A stretch of DNA of 64,000 bases from an uncultured Rhodospirillales bacterium (GCA_903865895.1 CAIPLM010000147.1:1-64000), one strand, 5' to 3'; shown: positions 1 to 11,573, numbered from the stretch's first letter. Made by a program: numbers and translations. Notes: generated by a model not told the origin, from the sequence alone.

Positions 1-286
1 CGGCAGGCTGGGCAGCGGCGGGGGCCGCCGGGCGGGGCGCCGCGCCGGCGCCTTCACCGACGATGCCGAGCACGGCGCCAACACCAACTTCGCCGCCCTC
101 GGCGACCACGATTTCCGCCAGCACGCCGGCCGCGGGGGCGGGCACCTCAACCGTCACCTTGTCGGTCTCGAGTTCCACCAGCGGCTCATCGGCGGCCACC
201 GCATCGCCGGCCTTTTTCAGCCAGCGCGCTACCGTGGCGGTGGAGACGCTTTCGCCGAGGCTCGGCACTTTGATCTCAAATGACAT
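1..286 (-). CDS. sucB: Dihydrolipoamide succinyltransferase (E2 of 2-oxoglutarate dehydrogenase), N-terminal part
   Basis: The gene starts at 286 (ATG read leftwards) and runs off the left edge after 95 codons, so only the N-terminus is seen. The residues form a lipoyl domain: it opens [13 protein letters not shown] and carries the lipoylation motif [11 protein letters not shown] with the acceptor Lys at residue 43, followed by an Ala/Pro-rich linker. E2 transfers the succinyl group from E1-bound thiamine to CoA through the swinging lipoyl arm. It lies 31 bases downstream of sucA and is surely co-transcribed. The fold alone would also fit a pyruvate dehydrogenase E2; the sucA neighbour decides the assignment. 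Confidence 0.93.
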   Translation of the reverse strand, partial: MSFEIKVPSLGESVSTATVARWLKKAGDAVAADEPLVELETDKVTVEVPAPAAGVLAEIVVAEGGEVGVGAVLGIVGEGAGAAPRPAAPAAAQPA

Positions 287-317
287 TTTGAAAACTCCAG
301 ATCGGGAGTGAAGTAGC

Positions 318-3227
318 TCAATCCAGCGAAAGTGCCGCGGCCACCAGCGCCGCCTGCTCGGCAGCGTGCACCTTGGCAAGCCCGGTCGCGGGGCTCGCGG
401 CCTCCTGGCGGCCAACATAGGCCGGTCGCTTCGCCCGATTTTCGAGCCCGCCCAGCACCTTCTCGATACGCCGGTCAACGAAGGTCCAGGCGCCCATATT
501 CTCCGGCTCCTCCTGGCACCACACCACCTGCGCATCGGGGTATTTCGCGAGTTCGCGCGGCAGCGCGATCACCGGGAAGGGATAGAGCTGCTCGACGCGC
601 ACGATGGCGATGTTGTCGATGCCACGGGCACGGCGCTCCGCCACCAGGTCGTAGTACACCTTGCCGGTGCACAGCACGACGCGGCGGATGTCCTCGTTCG
701 CCACCAGGCTATCGGTCTCGCCGATCACCGGACGGAAACCATGGCCGGGGGTGAACTCCTCCAGTGACGAGACCGCGAGCTTGTGCCGCAGGAGGGATTT
801 CGGCGTCATCAGCACCAGCGGCTTGCGATAGCTCCGCTTGAGCTGCCGGCGCAGCGCGTGGAAGTAATTCGCGGGGGTGGTGAGGTTGCCCACCACCATA
901 TTGCGCTCGGCGCAGAGTTGGAGGTAGCGCTCCGGTCGGGCCGAGGAATGCTCCGGCCCCTGCCCTTCGTAGCCATGCGGCAGCAGCATCACCAGGCCCG
1001 ACATACGCAGCCACTTGGTTTCGCCCGAGGCGAGGAACTGGTCGATGATCACCTGCGCGCCATTGGCAAAATCACCGAACTGCCCCTCCCAGAGCACAAG
1101 GCTGCGCGGGTCGGCCAGGGTGTAGCCGTACTCGAAGCCGAGCACGCCGACCTCGGAGAGCAGCGAGTTGTAAATCTCGATGCGGGCCTGCCCGGTGTCG
1201 ATGTTGTTGAGCGGCAGGTATTCGTTCTGATTGGTCTGGTCCACCAGCACGGCGTGGCGCTGGCTGAAGGTGCCGCGCTGCACATCCTCGCCCGAGAGGC
1301 GGACGCGGTGGCCATCGAGCAGCAGGGTGCCGAAGGCCAGCGCCTCACCGGTCGCCCAGTCGATCCCCTCGCCGCCATCGATCATGGCGCGCTTGGCTTC
1401 GAGCTGGCGGGTGATCTTGGAATTGACGTCGAAACCGGCCGGCACGCGGGAAATCGCCACGCCAACGCGGCGAAGCTGCTCCAGCGGCGCCGCGGTTTGC
1501 AACTCTACCTGCGCCTCCGGGCTCTCCGGCTGGCTGGCCGGCACGGCGAGGCCGGCCCAATGGCCTTCCAGCCAATCGGCTTTGTTCGGCTTGTAGGCCT
1601 GGGCCGCCTGGTAGGCGGCATCAAGCGTGGCGATGAACCCGTCCCACAGTCCCTTTGCATCCTCGGCGCTCAGCACGCCTTCGGCGGTGAGGCGTTCGGC
1701 GTAGAGGGTGCGGGTGGTCTTCAGGTCCTTGATGGCGCGATACATGATCGGCTGGGTGAAGGCCGGCTCGTCCGTCTCGTTATGGCCGTGGCGGCGATAG
1801 CAGACGATGTCGAGCACGAAGTCGGTGCCGAATTCCATGCGGAACTCGGCGGCCATCTGCGCGCACCACACCACGGCCTCGGGGTTGTCGCCGTTGACGT
1901 GCAGGATGGGCGCCTGGATCGACTTGGCGACATCGGTGCAATAGAGGCCGGAATAGGCGTGCGCGGGCACGGTGGTGAAGCCGATCTGATTGTTCACCAC
2001 CACATGGACGGTCCCGCCAGTGCGGTAGCCGATGAGCTGGCTCATCGCCAGCGTCTCGTAGACCAGGCCCTGGCCGGCGAAGGCGGCATCGCCATGCATC
2101 AGGATGCCCATCACCGAGCGGCGCGCGCGAGTATCGCCGGCCATGTCCTGGCGGGCGCGCACTTTGCCGATCACCACCGGGTCCACCGCTTCGAGGTGGG
2201 ACGGGTTGGGCTGCAGCGAAAGATGCACCATGTGGCCGGCGATCTCGATGTCGGTCGAGGTGCCCAAATGGTATTTCACGTCGCCCGAGCCCTGCACGTC
2301 ATCGGGCTTGAACGACGAGCCGCCGAATTCGCTGAACAGCGCGGCGTAGGGCTTCTTGACGATGTTCACGAGCGTGTTGAGCCGGCCGCGATGCGGCATG
2401 CCGATGGCGATCTCGCGCACGCCGGACTTGGCGGCCGTCTCGATGATGGCGTGCAGCGCGGGGATGGTGACCTCGCCCCCCTCAAGCCCGAAGCGCTTGG
2501 TGCCGACGTAGCGGCGCTGGCAGAAGGTTTCGAGGCCCTCGGCTTCGGTGAGCTGCTGGAGGATGGTCTTCTTGGCCGCGCGTCCGAAGGCGCTACGCCA
2601 CGGTGCGCCCTCGACGCGGCGCTGGATCCAGGCCTTCTGGTCCGGATCCTGGATATGCATGAACTCGACGCCGATCGGCCCGCAATAGGTCTCGCGCAGC
2701 ACCTGCAGGATCTGCCGCGGGGTGGCGGTTTCCAGCCCCAGCACGTGGTCGATGAAAATCGGCCGATCCATATCGGCGGGGCCGAAACCATAGGTCGCGG
2801 GGTCGAGTTCCGGGTGGTTCTTGGGCGCTTGCAGCCCGAGCGGGTCGAGCTTCGCTTCCAGATGGCCGCGCACGCGGTAGGTACGGATCATCATCAGGGC
2901 GCGCAGGCTGTCCTTGGTGGCTGCCCGCACGGTGTCGGAGGTCGCCGGCACCGGCTGTGCGACGCGCCGCTCAACGAGGGGGGCCTCGGAGATTGGTGCA
3001 GCATTGGCAGCGGCGGGCCTGGTCTCAACCACACCCTCGCGCGGGGCCCAGGATGCGCCGGAGGCATCCATCAGCACGGCGCGGGCATCGTCGTCCATCG
3101 CCTCGAACACCGCGGCAAACCCGGGGTCTACGCTCGCAGGATCGGCCATCCAGCGCACATACATTTCGGCGATGAACGCCGCATTCGCCCCGCTGAATGC
3201 CGAAGCAAGGATATCGACGCCGGCCAT
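318..3227 (-). CDS. sucA: 2-oxoglutarate dehydrogenase E1 component
   Basis: A 969-residue thiamine-diphosphate enzyme that decarboxylates 2-oxoglutarate and succinylates the lipoyl group of E2 in the TCA cycle. It begins with the short E1 segment that binds E2 ([20 protein letters not shown]). It carries the ThDP/Mg signature [13 protein letters not shown] followed by NNQIGFTT in the middle, and the conserved tail that includes EEPENMGAW. The length is close to the family norm of about 930-1000. I chose the ATG at 3227 rather than the open frame up to 3302 because GAGGGAA lies just upstream of it and the extra 25 residues do not look like E1. Gene order sucD-sucA-sucB is typical of alphaproteobacteria. 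Confidence 0.97.
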   Translation of the reverse strand: MAGVDILASAFSGANAAFIAEMYVRWMADPASVDPGFAAVFEAMDDDARAVLMDASGASWAPREGVVETRPAAANAAPISEAPLVERRVAQPVPATSDTVRAATKDSLRALMMIRTYRVRGHLEAKLDPLGLQAPKNHPELDPATYGFGPADMDRPIFIDHVLGLETATPRQILQVLRETYCGPIGVEFMHIQDPDQKAWIQRRVEGAPWRSAFGRAAKKTILQQLTEAEGLETFCQRRYVGTKRFGLEGGEVTIPALHAIIETAAKSGVREIAIGMPHRGRLNTLVNIVKKPYAALFSEFGGSSFKPDDVQGSGDVKYHLGTSTDIEIAGHMVHLSLQPNPSHLEAVDPVVIGKVRARQDMAGDTRARRSVMGILMHGDAAFAGQGLVYETLAMSQLIGYRTGGTVHVVVNNQIGFTTVPAHAYSGLYCTDVAKSIQAPILHVNGDNPEAVVWCAQMAAEFRMEFGTDFVLDIVCYRRHGHNETDEPAFTQPIMYRAIKDLKTTRTLYAERLTAEGVLSAEDAKGLWDGFIATLDAAYQAAQAYKPNKADWLEGHWAGLAVPASQPESPEAQVELQTAAPLEQLRRVGVAISRVPAGFDVNSKITRQLEAKRAMIDGGEGIDWATGEALAFGTLLLDGHRVRLSGEDVQRGTFSQRHAVLVDQTNQNEYLPLNNIDTGQARIEIYNSLLSEVGVLGFEYGYTLADPRSLVLWEGQFGDFANGAQVIIDQFLASGETKWLRMSGLVMLLPHGYEGQGPEHSSARPERYLQLCAERNMVVGNLTTPANYFHALRRQLKRSYRKPLVLMTPKSLLRHKLAVSSLEEFTPGHGFRPVIGETDSLVANEDIRRVVLCTGKVYYDLVAERRARGIDNIAIVRVEQLYPFPVIALPRELAKYPDAQVVWCQEEPENMGAWTFVDRRIEKVLGGLENRAKRPAYVGRQEAASPATGLAKVHAAEQAALVAAALSLD

Positions 3228-3279
3228 GGCAATTCCCTCTTGCACTGGCGTGCCGTGAGGACGGCGCGCCGTCTCGAAC

Positions 3280-3315
3280 AATATACTGAAGCGGCGCCAC
3301 ATACCCGAGTATGTG
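3280..3315 (-). promoter_or_regulatory. Palindrome and possible -10 upstream of sucA
   Basis: CACATAC (3298-3304) and GTATGTG (3309-3315) form a perfect 7-base inverted repeat with a 4-base loop. On the minus strand it is followed after 12 bases by TATATT (3285-3280), a fair -10 box about 50 bases before the sucA start. The palindrome would sit where a -35 box or an operator is expected. The 207-base gap between sucD and sucA is long for a tight operon, so a separate sucAB promoter is plausible. This is inference from sequence alone. Confidence 0.3.
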
Positions 3316-3434
3316 AAGCCGCCCGATCAGCTTATACCCGCCATTGGTTAGCGGCGGCTTTCTTGTCCGGCGCGGCGCTGCCGCCGCGCTCCTCCCGTCA
3401 TCAGCCCGGTTGGGCTGTCATCCCTTGAGGGGTG

Positions 3435-4310
3435 TTATCCCCTGAGCGCCTTCACCATCGTGCTGCCGAGCGCCGCCGGGCTTTCGGCGACGTGGATGCC
3501 GGCCAGACGCATGGCCTCGAACTTCGCCGCGGCGGTATCCTTGCCGCCGCTGATCACCGCACCGGCATGGCCCATGCGGCGACCCGGCGGTGCGGTGGCG
3601 CCGGCGATGAAGCCGACGGTGGGTTTCTTCACCTTGTTGGCGGCGATGAACTCGGCAGCATCGATCTCGCTCTGGCCACCGATCTCGCCGATCATGATGA
3701 CGGCCTCGGTCTCGGGGTCGGCGAGGAACATCTCCAGCACCTCGATGAAATCGGTGCCCTTCACCGGATCACCGCCAATGCCGACGCAGCTGGACTGGCC
3801 GAGCCCGGCGGCCGTGGTCTGCGCCACCGCCTCATAGGTCAGCGTGCCCGACCGCGAGACGATGCCGACCTTGCCGCGCTTGTGGATGTGGCCAGGCATG
3901 ATGCCGATTTTGCAGGCGTCAGGCGTGATGACGCCCGGGCAGTTCGGCCCGATCAGGCGCGACCGGCTGCCCGAGAGGGCGCGCTTTACCCGCACCATGT
4001 CGAGCACCGGAATACCTTCGGTGATGCAAACGATGAGCGCGATTTCGCTCTCGATCGCCTCGAGAATGGCGTCGGCCGCGAAGGCCGGCGGCACATAGAT
4101 CGCCGAGGCGCTGACCCGCGTGGCCGAAACCGCCTGGGCCACGGTGTCCCACACCGGCAGGCCGAGATGGGTGGAACCGCCCTTACCGGGCGTCACGCCG
4201 CCGACCATCTTGGTGCCATAGGCGATGGCCTGCTCGGAATGGAACGTGCCTTGGGCGCCGGTGAAGCCCTGGCAGATGACGGTGGTGTTCGCGTCGACAA
4301 GAACGGCCAT
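3435..4310 (-). CDS. sucD: Succinyl-CoA ligase, alpha subunit
   Basis: The 291-residue alpha subunit of succinyl-CoA synthetase, which couples succinyl-CoA cleavage to NTP formation. The N-terminal CoA-binding Rossmann domain starts with [16 protein letters not shown], and the phosphohistidine loop near the C-terminus reads [13 protein letters not shown], with the active-site His in GHAGA. Length matches the family (about 290). Its ATG shares one base with the stop codon of sucC (TGATG at 4312-4308), so translation is coupled and the two subunits are made together. Confidence 0.97.
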   Translation of the reverse strand: MAVLVDANTTVICQGFTGAQGTFHSEQAIAYGTKMVGGVTPGKGGSTHLGLPVWDTVAQAVSATRVSASAIYVPPAFAADAILEAIESEIALIVCITEGIPVLDMVRVKRALSGSRSRLIGPNCPGVITPDACKIGIMPGHIHKRGKVGIVSRSGTLTYEAVAQTTAAGLGQSSCVGIGGDPVKGTDFIEVLEMFLADPETEAVIMIGEIGGQSEIDAAEFIAANKVKKPTVGFIAGATAPPGRRMGHAGAVISGGKDTAAAKFEAMRLAGIHVAESPAALGSTMVKALRG

Positions 4311-5506
4311 CAGGCGGCTTCCTTCACGGCCTTGACCACCTTTTCGGCGGCGTCGGCAAGATTGTCGGCGGAAATGATCGGCAGGCCGGACTTGGCCATG
4401 ATCTCCTTGCCCAGCGCCACATTGGTGCCCTCGAGCCGCACCACCAGGGGCACGCTGAGCGAAACCTCGCGGGCCGCGGCGACCACGCCCTCGGCGATCA
4501 CGTCGCAGCGCATGATGCCGCCGAAGATGTTGACCAGGATGCCCTCGACGTTGGGATCCGAGAGGATGATCTTGAACGCCGCCGTCACCCGCTCCTTGGT
4601 GGCGCCGCCGCCGACATCAAGGAAGTTGGCCGGCGAGGAGCCGTAGAGCTTGATGATGTCCATCGTCGCCATCGCAAGCCCGGCGCCATTGACCATGCAG
4701 CCGATTTGCCCGTCGAGCGCCACGTAGTTGAGGCTGTATTTGGCGGCCTCGAGCTCCTTCGGGTCCTCCTCGGACTCGTCGCGCAGCTTCTCGATGTCGG
4801 GATGGCGGTAGAGCGCGTTGTCGTCGAACGACACTTTCGCGTCGAGCGCGACGATTTCGCCGGCCCCGGTCACCACCAGCGGGTTGATCTCGACGATCGC
4901 GCAGTCGAGCTTGATGAAAGCCTCGTACATGGCGGTGACGAACTTGGTGAAGGCGCCGATCTGCTTGCCGGTCAGGCCCAGCGCATAGGCCAGCTTGCGG
5001 CAATGGAAGCCCCAGATGCCAGCCGCCGGGTCGATCGCGACGCGGATGATCTTCTCGGGGTGGTGCTCGGCCACCTCCTCGATCTCCATGCCGCCCTCGG
5101 TGGAAGCCATGATGGTGACGCGCGCGGTAGCGCGATCCACCAGCAGGGAGAGATACAGCTCGCGGGCAATGTCACAGCCTGCCTCGATATAAACGCGGTT
5201 GACGCGCTTGCCGGCCGGGCCGGTTTGCTTGGTCACCAGCGTATGGCCGATCATCGCCTCGGCCGCGGCACGAACGTCCTCGACCGACTTGGCGATTCGC
5301 ACACCGCCCTTGCCGTTCAGATCATCGGCGAAGCGGCCGGCACCGCGGCCGCCGGCGTGGATCTGCGATTTCACCACATAGACCGGACCCGGGAGTTTGG
5401 CGGCCGCGGCGGCCGCCTCCTCCGGGGTCCAGGCCACGTGGCCCTCGAGCACCGTGACGCCGTAACTTTTGAGCAGTTCCTTCGCCTGGTACTCGTGGAT
5501 GTTCAT
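4310..5506 (-). CDS. sucC: Succinyl-CoA ligase, beta subunit
   Basis: The 398-residue beta subunit with an ATP-grasp domain that binds the nucleotide and a C-terminal CoA-ligase domain ([16 protein letters not shown]). The N-terminus [12 protein letters not shown] is the hallmark start of this family. It sits four bases downstream of mdh and overlaps sucD by one base, giving the alphaproteobacterial run mdh-sucC-sucD. Nothing unusual is seen in length or motifs. Confidence 0.97.
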   Translation of the reverse strand: MNIHEYQAKELLKSYGVTVLEGHVAWTPEEAAAAAAKLPGPVYVVKSQIHAGGRGAGRFADDLNGKGGVRIAKSVEDVRAAAEAMIGHTLVTKQTGPAGKRVNRVYIEAGCDIARELYLSLLVDRATARVTIMASTEGGMEIEEVAEHHPEKIIRVAIDPAAGIWGFHCRKLAYALGLTGKQIGAFTKFVTAMYEAFIKLDCAIVEINPLVVTGAGEIVALDAKVSFDDNALYRHPDIEKLRDESEEDPKELEAAKYSLNYVALDGQIGCMVNGAGLAMATMDIIKLYGSSPANFLDVGGGATKERVTAAFKIILSDPNVEGILVNIFGGIMRCDVIAEGVVAAAREVSLSVPLVVRLEGTNVALGKEIMAKSGLPIISADNLADAAEKVVKAVKEAA

Positions 5507-5510
5507 ACGG

Positions 5511-6682
<1,172 letters not shown>

Positions 6683-7849
6683 CTACGTCAAGTGTTGGAG
6701 GGCCAGATACTCCTGGCTCTGCATTTCCTCAAGCCGGGATGCCGTGCGCTCGAACATCTTGGCGTTCTCGCCCCGCTGGTAGAGCTGGTCTGGCATCGCC
6801 TCGGCGGAGGCCACCAGCTTCACACGATGATCATAGAGCGTGTCGATCAGCACGATGAAGCGGCGTGCCTGGTCGAAATTATCGGGTGACAGGCGGGGAA
6901 TGCCGTCCAGCACCACGCAGTGGTAGTGCGTGGCGAGCGCCAGATAGTCGCCGGCCCCCAGCGCCTGGCCGCACAAAGCGGAGAAATCGAAGCGCGCCAC
7001 GCCCTCGGCGGCGACGGGAACCTCGACGGTTCGCCCCATCACCAGGAGCCGTTCCGCCCGCGGCTCGGCGTGGCCGGTGAGCTCGGCGAAGGCGCTGTCG
7101 AGCGCGCGTTCGGCCCGCGCCCCCGGCGGCACATGCCAGGTCGGCATGCCGCGCAGGCGTGCGCGGCGGAAATCGCGGCCGGCATCCATCACCAGCAGGT
7201 CCAGCCTCTTCTTTATCAGGGCGATGAATGGCAGGAAGGCATCGCGGCCGGGTTGGCCCTTGAACAGGTCATCCGGGGTGATGTTCGAGGTCGCCACGAC
7301 CACAACCGCCCGATCGAACAACGCCTGGAACAGCCGGCCGAGGATCATCGCGTCGGCGATGTCGTTGACCTGGAACTCGTCGAAGCACAGCAGCGCCGCT
7401 TCGGCGGCGATCGTGTCGGCGAGCGGTGGAATCGGGTCATCGCCGCCGGGGTTAGCGCGTTTCCAGGCGTGGATGCGGGCATGCGCGTCCTGCATGAAGC
7501 GGTGGAAATGGATGCGCTTGCGCCGCTTCACCTGCGCGGCAGCGAAAAACAGGTCCATCAGCATGGACTTGCCGCGCCCGACGGAGCCCACGAGATAGAG
7601 CCCGTTGGGATGCGCCTCGTCCGCCCCTTCGGCCGGTTTGCGGCGGAAGAAGCGGGCGAGCAGCCCCTTGCTGGCGGCTGCTGGTGCGGGCTCCGGATCA
7701 TAGCCTTGCAGCTTGATCCATAAATCCTGCAACCGCTCGGCCGCCATCAACTGCGATGGGTCAGCCGCCAGGTGCCCGGCCGCAACCCGGGCGCGATAGG
7801 CCGGCAGGGGGCCGTGGGTCAGTTCGTCGGGGGCGATCGGCGCATCCAT
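6683..7849 (-). CDS. zapE: Cell division protein ZapE (AFG1-type AAA ATPase)
   Basis: A 388-residue P-loop ATPase of the AFG1/ZapE family. Walker A is GSVGRGKS (residues 88-95), Walker B is LLCFDEFQV with Asp157 and Glu158, and the conserved HFHRFM segment follows the first strand (residues 114-119). In E. coli ZapE associates with the Z-ring during late constriction; the mitochondrial relative Lace1/Afg1 acts in protein quality control. Location directly next to mdh/suc is common in alphaproteobacteria. The frame stays open only from this ATG, and no closer start is supported. Confidence 0.93.
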   Translation of the reverse strand: MDAPIAPDELTHGPLPAYRARVAAGHLAADPSQLMAAERLQDLWIKLQGYDPEPAPAAASKGLLARFFRRKPAEGADEAHPNGLYLVGSVGRGKSMLMDLFFAAAQVKRRKRIHFHRFMQDAHARIHAWKRANPGGDDPIPPLADTIAAEAALLCFDEFQVNDIADAMILGRLFQALFDRAVVVVATSNITPDDLFKGQPGRDAFLPFIALIKKRLDLLVMDAGRDFRRARLRGMPTWHVPPGARAERALDSAFAELTGHAEPRAERLLVMGRTVEVPVAAEGVARFDFSALCGQALGAGDYLALATHYHCVVLDGIPRLSPDNFDQARRFIVLIDTLYDHRVKLVASAEAMPDQLYQRGENAKMFERTASRLEEMQSQEYLALQHLT

Positions 7850-7920
7850 GGTGCCGCGCGCAATACCCGGATTTCGCGCGCGTTGGTATAGTGGCGGCCC
7901 GATTTCCAGACAGGACTCCC

Positions 7921-8337
7921 ATGAGCGACGCCGAAACCCTGATCCGTGCCTACTACGCGGCCTTCAATGCTGGCGACACCGAGGTGTTCCTGGCCCTCCT
8001 GACCGATGATGTCGTGCATGACATCAGCCAGGGTGGCCGGGAGGTCGGCAAGGCCGCCTTCCGCCGCTTCATGGGCCATATGGACCGCTGCTACCGGGAG
8101 ACCATCACGGATGTCACCGTGATGGTGAGCCAGGATGGCAGCCGCGCGGCCGCCGAATTCCTCGTGCATGGCAGCTATATTGCCACCGACCCCGGTGTGC
8201 CCGCCGGCACTGCCGCGGCCAATGGCCAGACCTACCGCCTGCCCGCCGGCGCCTTCTTCACGCTGCGCGAAGGCAAGGTCGCGCGCATCTCCAATCACTA
8301 TAATCTCGGCGACTGGATCCGGCAGGTGAACGGATAG
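7921..8337 (+). CDS. SnoaL/NTF2-like protein (ketosteroid isomerase fold)
   Basis: A 138-residue protein with the alpha+beta cone fold pattern of nuclear transport factor 2-like proteins: an N-terminal helix (AETLIRAYYAAFNAGDTEVFLALL), then VVHDISQGG, and a C-terminal strand pair with GAFFTLREGKVARISNHYN. Such proteins are isomerases, lyases or ligand carriers, and the substrate cannot be read from the sequence. The start at 7921 is preceded by a weak ACAGGAC site. It is divergent from zapE by 71 bases and alone on its strand. The role is unknown. Confidence 0.8.
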   Translation: MSDAETLIRAYYAAFNAGDTEVFLALLTDDVVHDISQGGREVGKAAFRRFMGHMDRCYRETITDVTVMVSQDGSRAAAEFLVHGSYIATDPGVPAGTAAANGQTYRLPAGAFFTLREGKVARISNHYNLGDWIRQVNG

Positions 8338-8366
8338 GCGGAGCGGCACCGCACGGGCCGCCTGGT

Positions 8367-9278
8367 TCAGGCCTCCAGCCGCGCCGGAAACCCTTCGGCG
8401 CGGAGGGGGGTTTTCAGCGCGTCTTCGAGGAGTTTGACCACCATGGTGGACCACGCCTCGCCGCCGAAGGTCTCACGGGCACGGATGAAGGTCTGGTGGG
8501 TCATGCCGGCGAGGTCGAGCGGCACGCCGAATTGCTGTCCCAGCCGCATGGCGAAGCCGAGGTCCTTGCAGGCGAGGTCCATGGTGAAGGCGATGTCGTA
8601 GGAGCCGTTGAGCACGAGTTGGCTTTCGGTTTCGTGCACGAAGCTGTTGCCGGAGCTCGCCTTGATCGCGTGGAAGGCCTTGGCGAGATCGAGCCCGCCG
8701 CGCTTGGCCAGCATCAGCGCCTCGCCGGCGGCAACGAGGTGGATGAAGGCGAGCATGTTGGTGATCACCTTGATCACCGCCGCACTGCCGCGCGGGCCCA
8801 TGTGCAGGATCTTGCCGCCCATCGCCTCGAAGGCCGGGCGGTGACGCTCGAAGATCGCCTCGTCGCCGCCGATCAGCACGGTGATGTCGCCGGACGCGGC
8901 GAGATGCACGCCGCCGGTGACCGGGGCTTCCAGCATGGTCACCCCATGGGCTTCGGCATGGGCGGCGAGGAGTTCGCTTTCCTGCTGGTCGTTGGTCGAC
9001 ATCTCGATCCAGGTTCCCCCCTGGCCGAGCCCGGCGAGGATGCCATCGGAGCCGGAGAGCACGGCCATCGAGACTTTCGGCGAGGGCATGCAGGTGATCG
9101 CCGCATCCGCCCCGGTTACCGCCTCACGGGGCGTGGCAGCCGCCTTAGCGCCGAGGGCGGTAAGGCGGGCCACCGCCTCCGGGTCCCGGTCGCACACCGT
9201 CACGTCGAAACCGGCGCGCACCAGGCTGGCCGCGAGTTTGCCGCCGAGATTGCCGAGGCCGACAAAACCGTACCTCAT
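8367..9278 (-). CDS. 3-hydroxyisobutyrate-dehydrogenase-like NAD(P) oxidoreductase
   Basis: A 303-residue beta-hydroxyacid dehydrogenase. The N-terminal dinucleotide motif is YGFVGLGNLGGKLA. The substrate segment APVTGGVHLAASGDITVLIGG is the conserved substrate-binding block. The catalytic Lys is in the family motif around IKVITNMLAF (usually GxxxKxxxN). The family includes 3-hydroxyisobutyrate and tartronate-semialdehyde reductases and 6-phosphogluconate-like enzymes, so the exact substrate is open. It is the last gene of the 8367-16577 catabolic run, four bases after the enolase-superfamily gene, and may oxidise a hydroxy acid made by that pathway. Confidence 0.88.
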   Translation of the reverse strand: MRYGFVGLGNLGGKLAASLVRAGFDVTVCDRDPEAVARLTALGAKAAATPREAVTGADAAITCMPSPKVSMAVLSGSDGILAGLGQGGTWIEMSTNDQQESELLAAHAEAHGVTMLEAPVTGGVHLAASGDITVLIGGDEAIFERHRPAFEAMGGKILHMGPRGSAAVIKVITNMLAFIHLVAAGEALMLAKRGGLDLAKAFHAIKASSGNSFVHETESQLVLNGSYDIAFTMDLACKDLGFAMRLGQQFGVPLDLAGMTHQTFIRARETFGGEAWSTMVVKLLEDALKTPLRAEGFPARLEA

Positions 9279-9282
9279 CGCA

Positions 9283-10494
9283 CTACTCCGGATGGTTCAC
9301 CGGCCGGTAGGCCGGCACGAGGTGCAGCTTCTTGTCGGTATAGGGGTGGGCCAGCGCCACCTCCTCGTCGAGTTCCACGCCGAGGCCCGGCTCGTCCGAG
9401 ACGATCACGTAGCCGTCCTCCCACTGCACCGGCTTCTTGAGGATTTTGGCGTGGAAGCCTTCCCAGCGCTCGATCGATTCGAGGATGAGGAAATTGGGCG
9501 TGCAGGCGGCGAACTGGATGTTCGCCGCGCCCTCGATCGGCCCGCAATAGAGGTGTGGCGCCACCTGCGCGTAATGTGCCTCGGCCATGGCGGCGATCTT
9601 GCGGGCTTCGAGAATACCACCGACGCGCCCGAGCGCCATTTGCAGGATGGAGGCGGCGCGCAGTTCCAGCACGCGGGCGAATTCGTATTTGGTGGTCAGC
9701 CGTTCGCCGGTGGCGATGGGGATGGTGGTTTGCCGGGCGACGATGGCCATCTCCTCCGGCTTTTCCGGCGGAACCGGCTCCTCGAACCATAGCGGGTCAT
9801 AGGCTTCGAGCTTGCGGGCGAGGCGGATGGCGCCGGAGGTGGTGAACTGGCCGTGGGTGCCGAACAGCAGGTCGGCCTTGGTGCCGACGGCCTCGCGCAG
9901 GCGCTTGCAGAAGGCCTCCGAGAGCTCCATGCGCTCCAGGCTGGGCTGGCGCGGATCGAAGGTGGAATAGGGGCCGGCAGGGTCGAACTTCAGGCCGGTG
10001 AAGCCCATTTCGACATATTCCACCGCCCGCTCGGCCGCCGCATCGGGGTCCCGGTAGACGGCGGGGTCGGAATAGGCGTGGCCCTCGCCGGGGCGCGGGT
10101 AGATGTAGGTGTAGCTGCGCAGCCGCTCATGCACCTTGCCGCCGAGCAAGGCGTGCACGGGCTTGCCGAGCGCCTTGCCGTTGATGTCCCACAGCGCCAT
10201 TTCGATGCCGGAGAGCACGCCCATCAGCGAGATATCCGGCCGCTGCGAGTAGCCGCGGCCATAGACGTTGCGCCACAGCGTCTCGATGCGGAACGGGTCC
10301 ATGCCCTCCACATGCATGGCGAAGACATCCTCCACCATCTTCACCACCACCTCGGGCGAGAAGGAGGCGGCGTAGACCTCGCCGATTCCCTGGATGCCGT
10401 TGTCGGTGACGAGCTTGACGAAGATGAAATACCAGCCGCCGTTATAGGGCGGCGGGTTGCCGACGATGAACGTCTTGAGGGACTGTATTTTCAT
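9283..10494 (-). CDS. Mandelate-racemase-subgroup enolase-superfamily protein, DgoD-like, missing one metal ligand
   Basis: A 403-residue (beta/alpha)7-beta barrel enzyme of the type that dehydrates sugar acids. Without gaps from the third barrel strand it aligns with E. coli D-galactonate dehydratase. Glu238 and Glu264 match metal ligands Glu209/Glu235, and His214 and His314 match the acid and base His185/His285, with identical spacing. The position of the third ligand, Asp183, holds Gly212 (FGTHGQ). Lys169 lies in GLKFD. The GGC codon at 9861-9859 differs from Asp GAC by one base, so an error or an altered chemistry are both possible. The gene overlaps the alcohol dehydrogenase gene by ATGA. 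Substrate unknown. Confidence 0.85.
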   Translation of the reverse strand: MKIQSLKTFIVGNPPPYNGGWYFIFVKLVTDNGIQGIGEVYAASFSPEVVVKMVEDVFAMHVEGMDPFRIETLWRNVYGRGYSQRPDISLMGVLSGIEMALWDINGKALGKPVHALLGGKVHERLRSYTYIYPRPGEGHAYSDPAVYRDPDAAAERAVEYVEMGFTGLKFDPAGPYSTFDPRQPSLERMELSEAFCKRLREAVGTKADLLFGTHGQFTTSGAIRLARKLEAYDPLWFEEPVPPEKPEEMAIVARQTTIPIATGERLTTKYEFARVLELRAASILQMALGRVGGILEARKIAAMAEAHYAQVAPHLYCGPIEGAANIQFAACTPNFLILESIERWEGFHAKILKKPVQWEDGYVIVSDEPGLGVELDEEVALAHPYTDKKLHLVPAYRPVNHPE

Positions 10495-11573
10495 TGGGGG
10501 AACACGATCACGTTGCGGAGGGCCTCGCCCTTCACCACGCCCTCAATCGCGGCGTTGATGTCGGACAGCGGGAAGCGGCCGCTGATCAGCTCGTCGAGCT
10601 TGATGCGGCCCTGTTTGTAGAGTTCGACAATCTTCGGGATGTCGATGCGGATGCGGGAGGAGCCCATCTTGGAGCCGATGATGCGCTGCCCGTCGGCGGC
10701 GATCCAGCCGGGATCGAAACTCGCCATCACGCCCGAGGCGGGCATGCCGACGATCACGGTGCTGCCGTTGCGCTTCATCAGCCCGATCGCCTGCTCCACC
10801 ACTTTCGGCGCGCCGACGGTGACGAACACATAGTCCACCTTGCGGCCGCCGGTGACGTCGAGCAGCGCGGCGGAGACGTCAGCGCGGCCACCATTGATCA
10901 CATGGGTGGCGCCGAAGCGCAGAGCCGCATCCAGCTTGCTGTCTGCCAGATCGACCGCGACGATCGGCGAGGCGCCGGCCAGCCGGGCGCCCTGCACCGC
11001 GTTGAGCCCGACGCCGCCGCAGCCGATCACCACCACCGATTTCCCGGCCGTGACGCCAGCCGTGTTGATCACCGCGCCCATGCCGGTGATGACGCCGCAG
11101 GCGATGAGGGAGGCGCTGTCGAGCGGCACGTCCTTGTCGATCGCCACCGCCTGCGAAGCCTCGACGACGACGTATTCCGCGAAGGCGCCGGTGCCCAGCC
11201 CGTGCACCAGGCGCTCGGACCCCTTGCTCAGCGGCGATTGCGCGTCGAGCGGGAAGACCGCCTCGCAGAACACCTGGCCGCCCTCGGCGCAGGCCGGGCA
11301 CGTGCCGCAGAAGCGGATCAGCGTCACCACCACATGGTCACCGACCGCGACATGGGAGACGCCGGCGCCGGCCTCCACCACCACGCCTGCCGCCTCATGG
11401 CCGAACACGGCCGGCAGGCTGCCGCCCCAGGCGCCCTGGGCGTAGAAAATATCGCTGTGGCAAATCGCCGTGGCGGCGAGCTTCACCTTGATTTCGCCCG
11501 CCTGGGGCGGCGCGAGCTCGATCTCCTCGATGACGAGGGGCTGGCCGAATTCCCGGCAGACGGCGGCTTTCAC
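10491..11573 (-). CDS. Zinc-dependent alcohol dehydrogenase
   Basis: A 360-residue medium-chain dehydrogenase. Catalytic zinc ligands are in AICHSDIFY and GHEAAG. A structural zinc site is seen as four Cys in FCGTCPACAEGGQVFC. The NAD-binding motif is VVVIGCGGVGLNAV. It most resembles class-III-like alcohol dehydrogenases without the glutathione-specific context. I prefer the GTG at 11573, which has GGGGGAAA upstream and gives the canonical start VKAAVCREFGQPL, over the open frame to 11642, which would run into the CaiD-like gene. It lies 19 bases after that gene and is translationally coupled to the next one. Confidence 0.9.
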   Translation of the reverse strand: MKAAVCREFGQPLVIEEIELAPPQAGEIKVKLAATAICHSDIFYAQGAWGGSLPAVFGHEAAGVVVEAGAGVSHVAVGDHVVVTLIRFCGTCPACAEGGQVFCEAVFPLDAQSPLSKGSERLVHGLGTGAFAEYVVVEASQAVAIDKDVPLDSASLIACGVITGMGAVINTAGVTAGKSVVVIGCGGVGLNAVQGARLAGASPIVAVDLADSKLDAALRFGATHVINGGRADVSAALLDVTGGRKVDYVFVTVGAPKVVEQAIGLMKRNGSTVIVGMPASGVMASFDPGWIAADGQRIIGSKMGSSRIRIDIPKIVELYKQGRIKLDELISGRFPLSDINAAIEGVVKGEALRNVIVFPQ

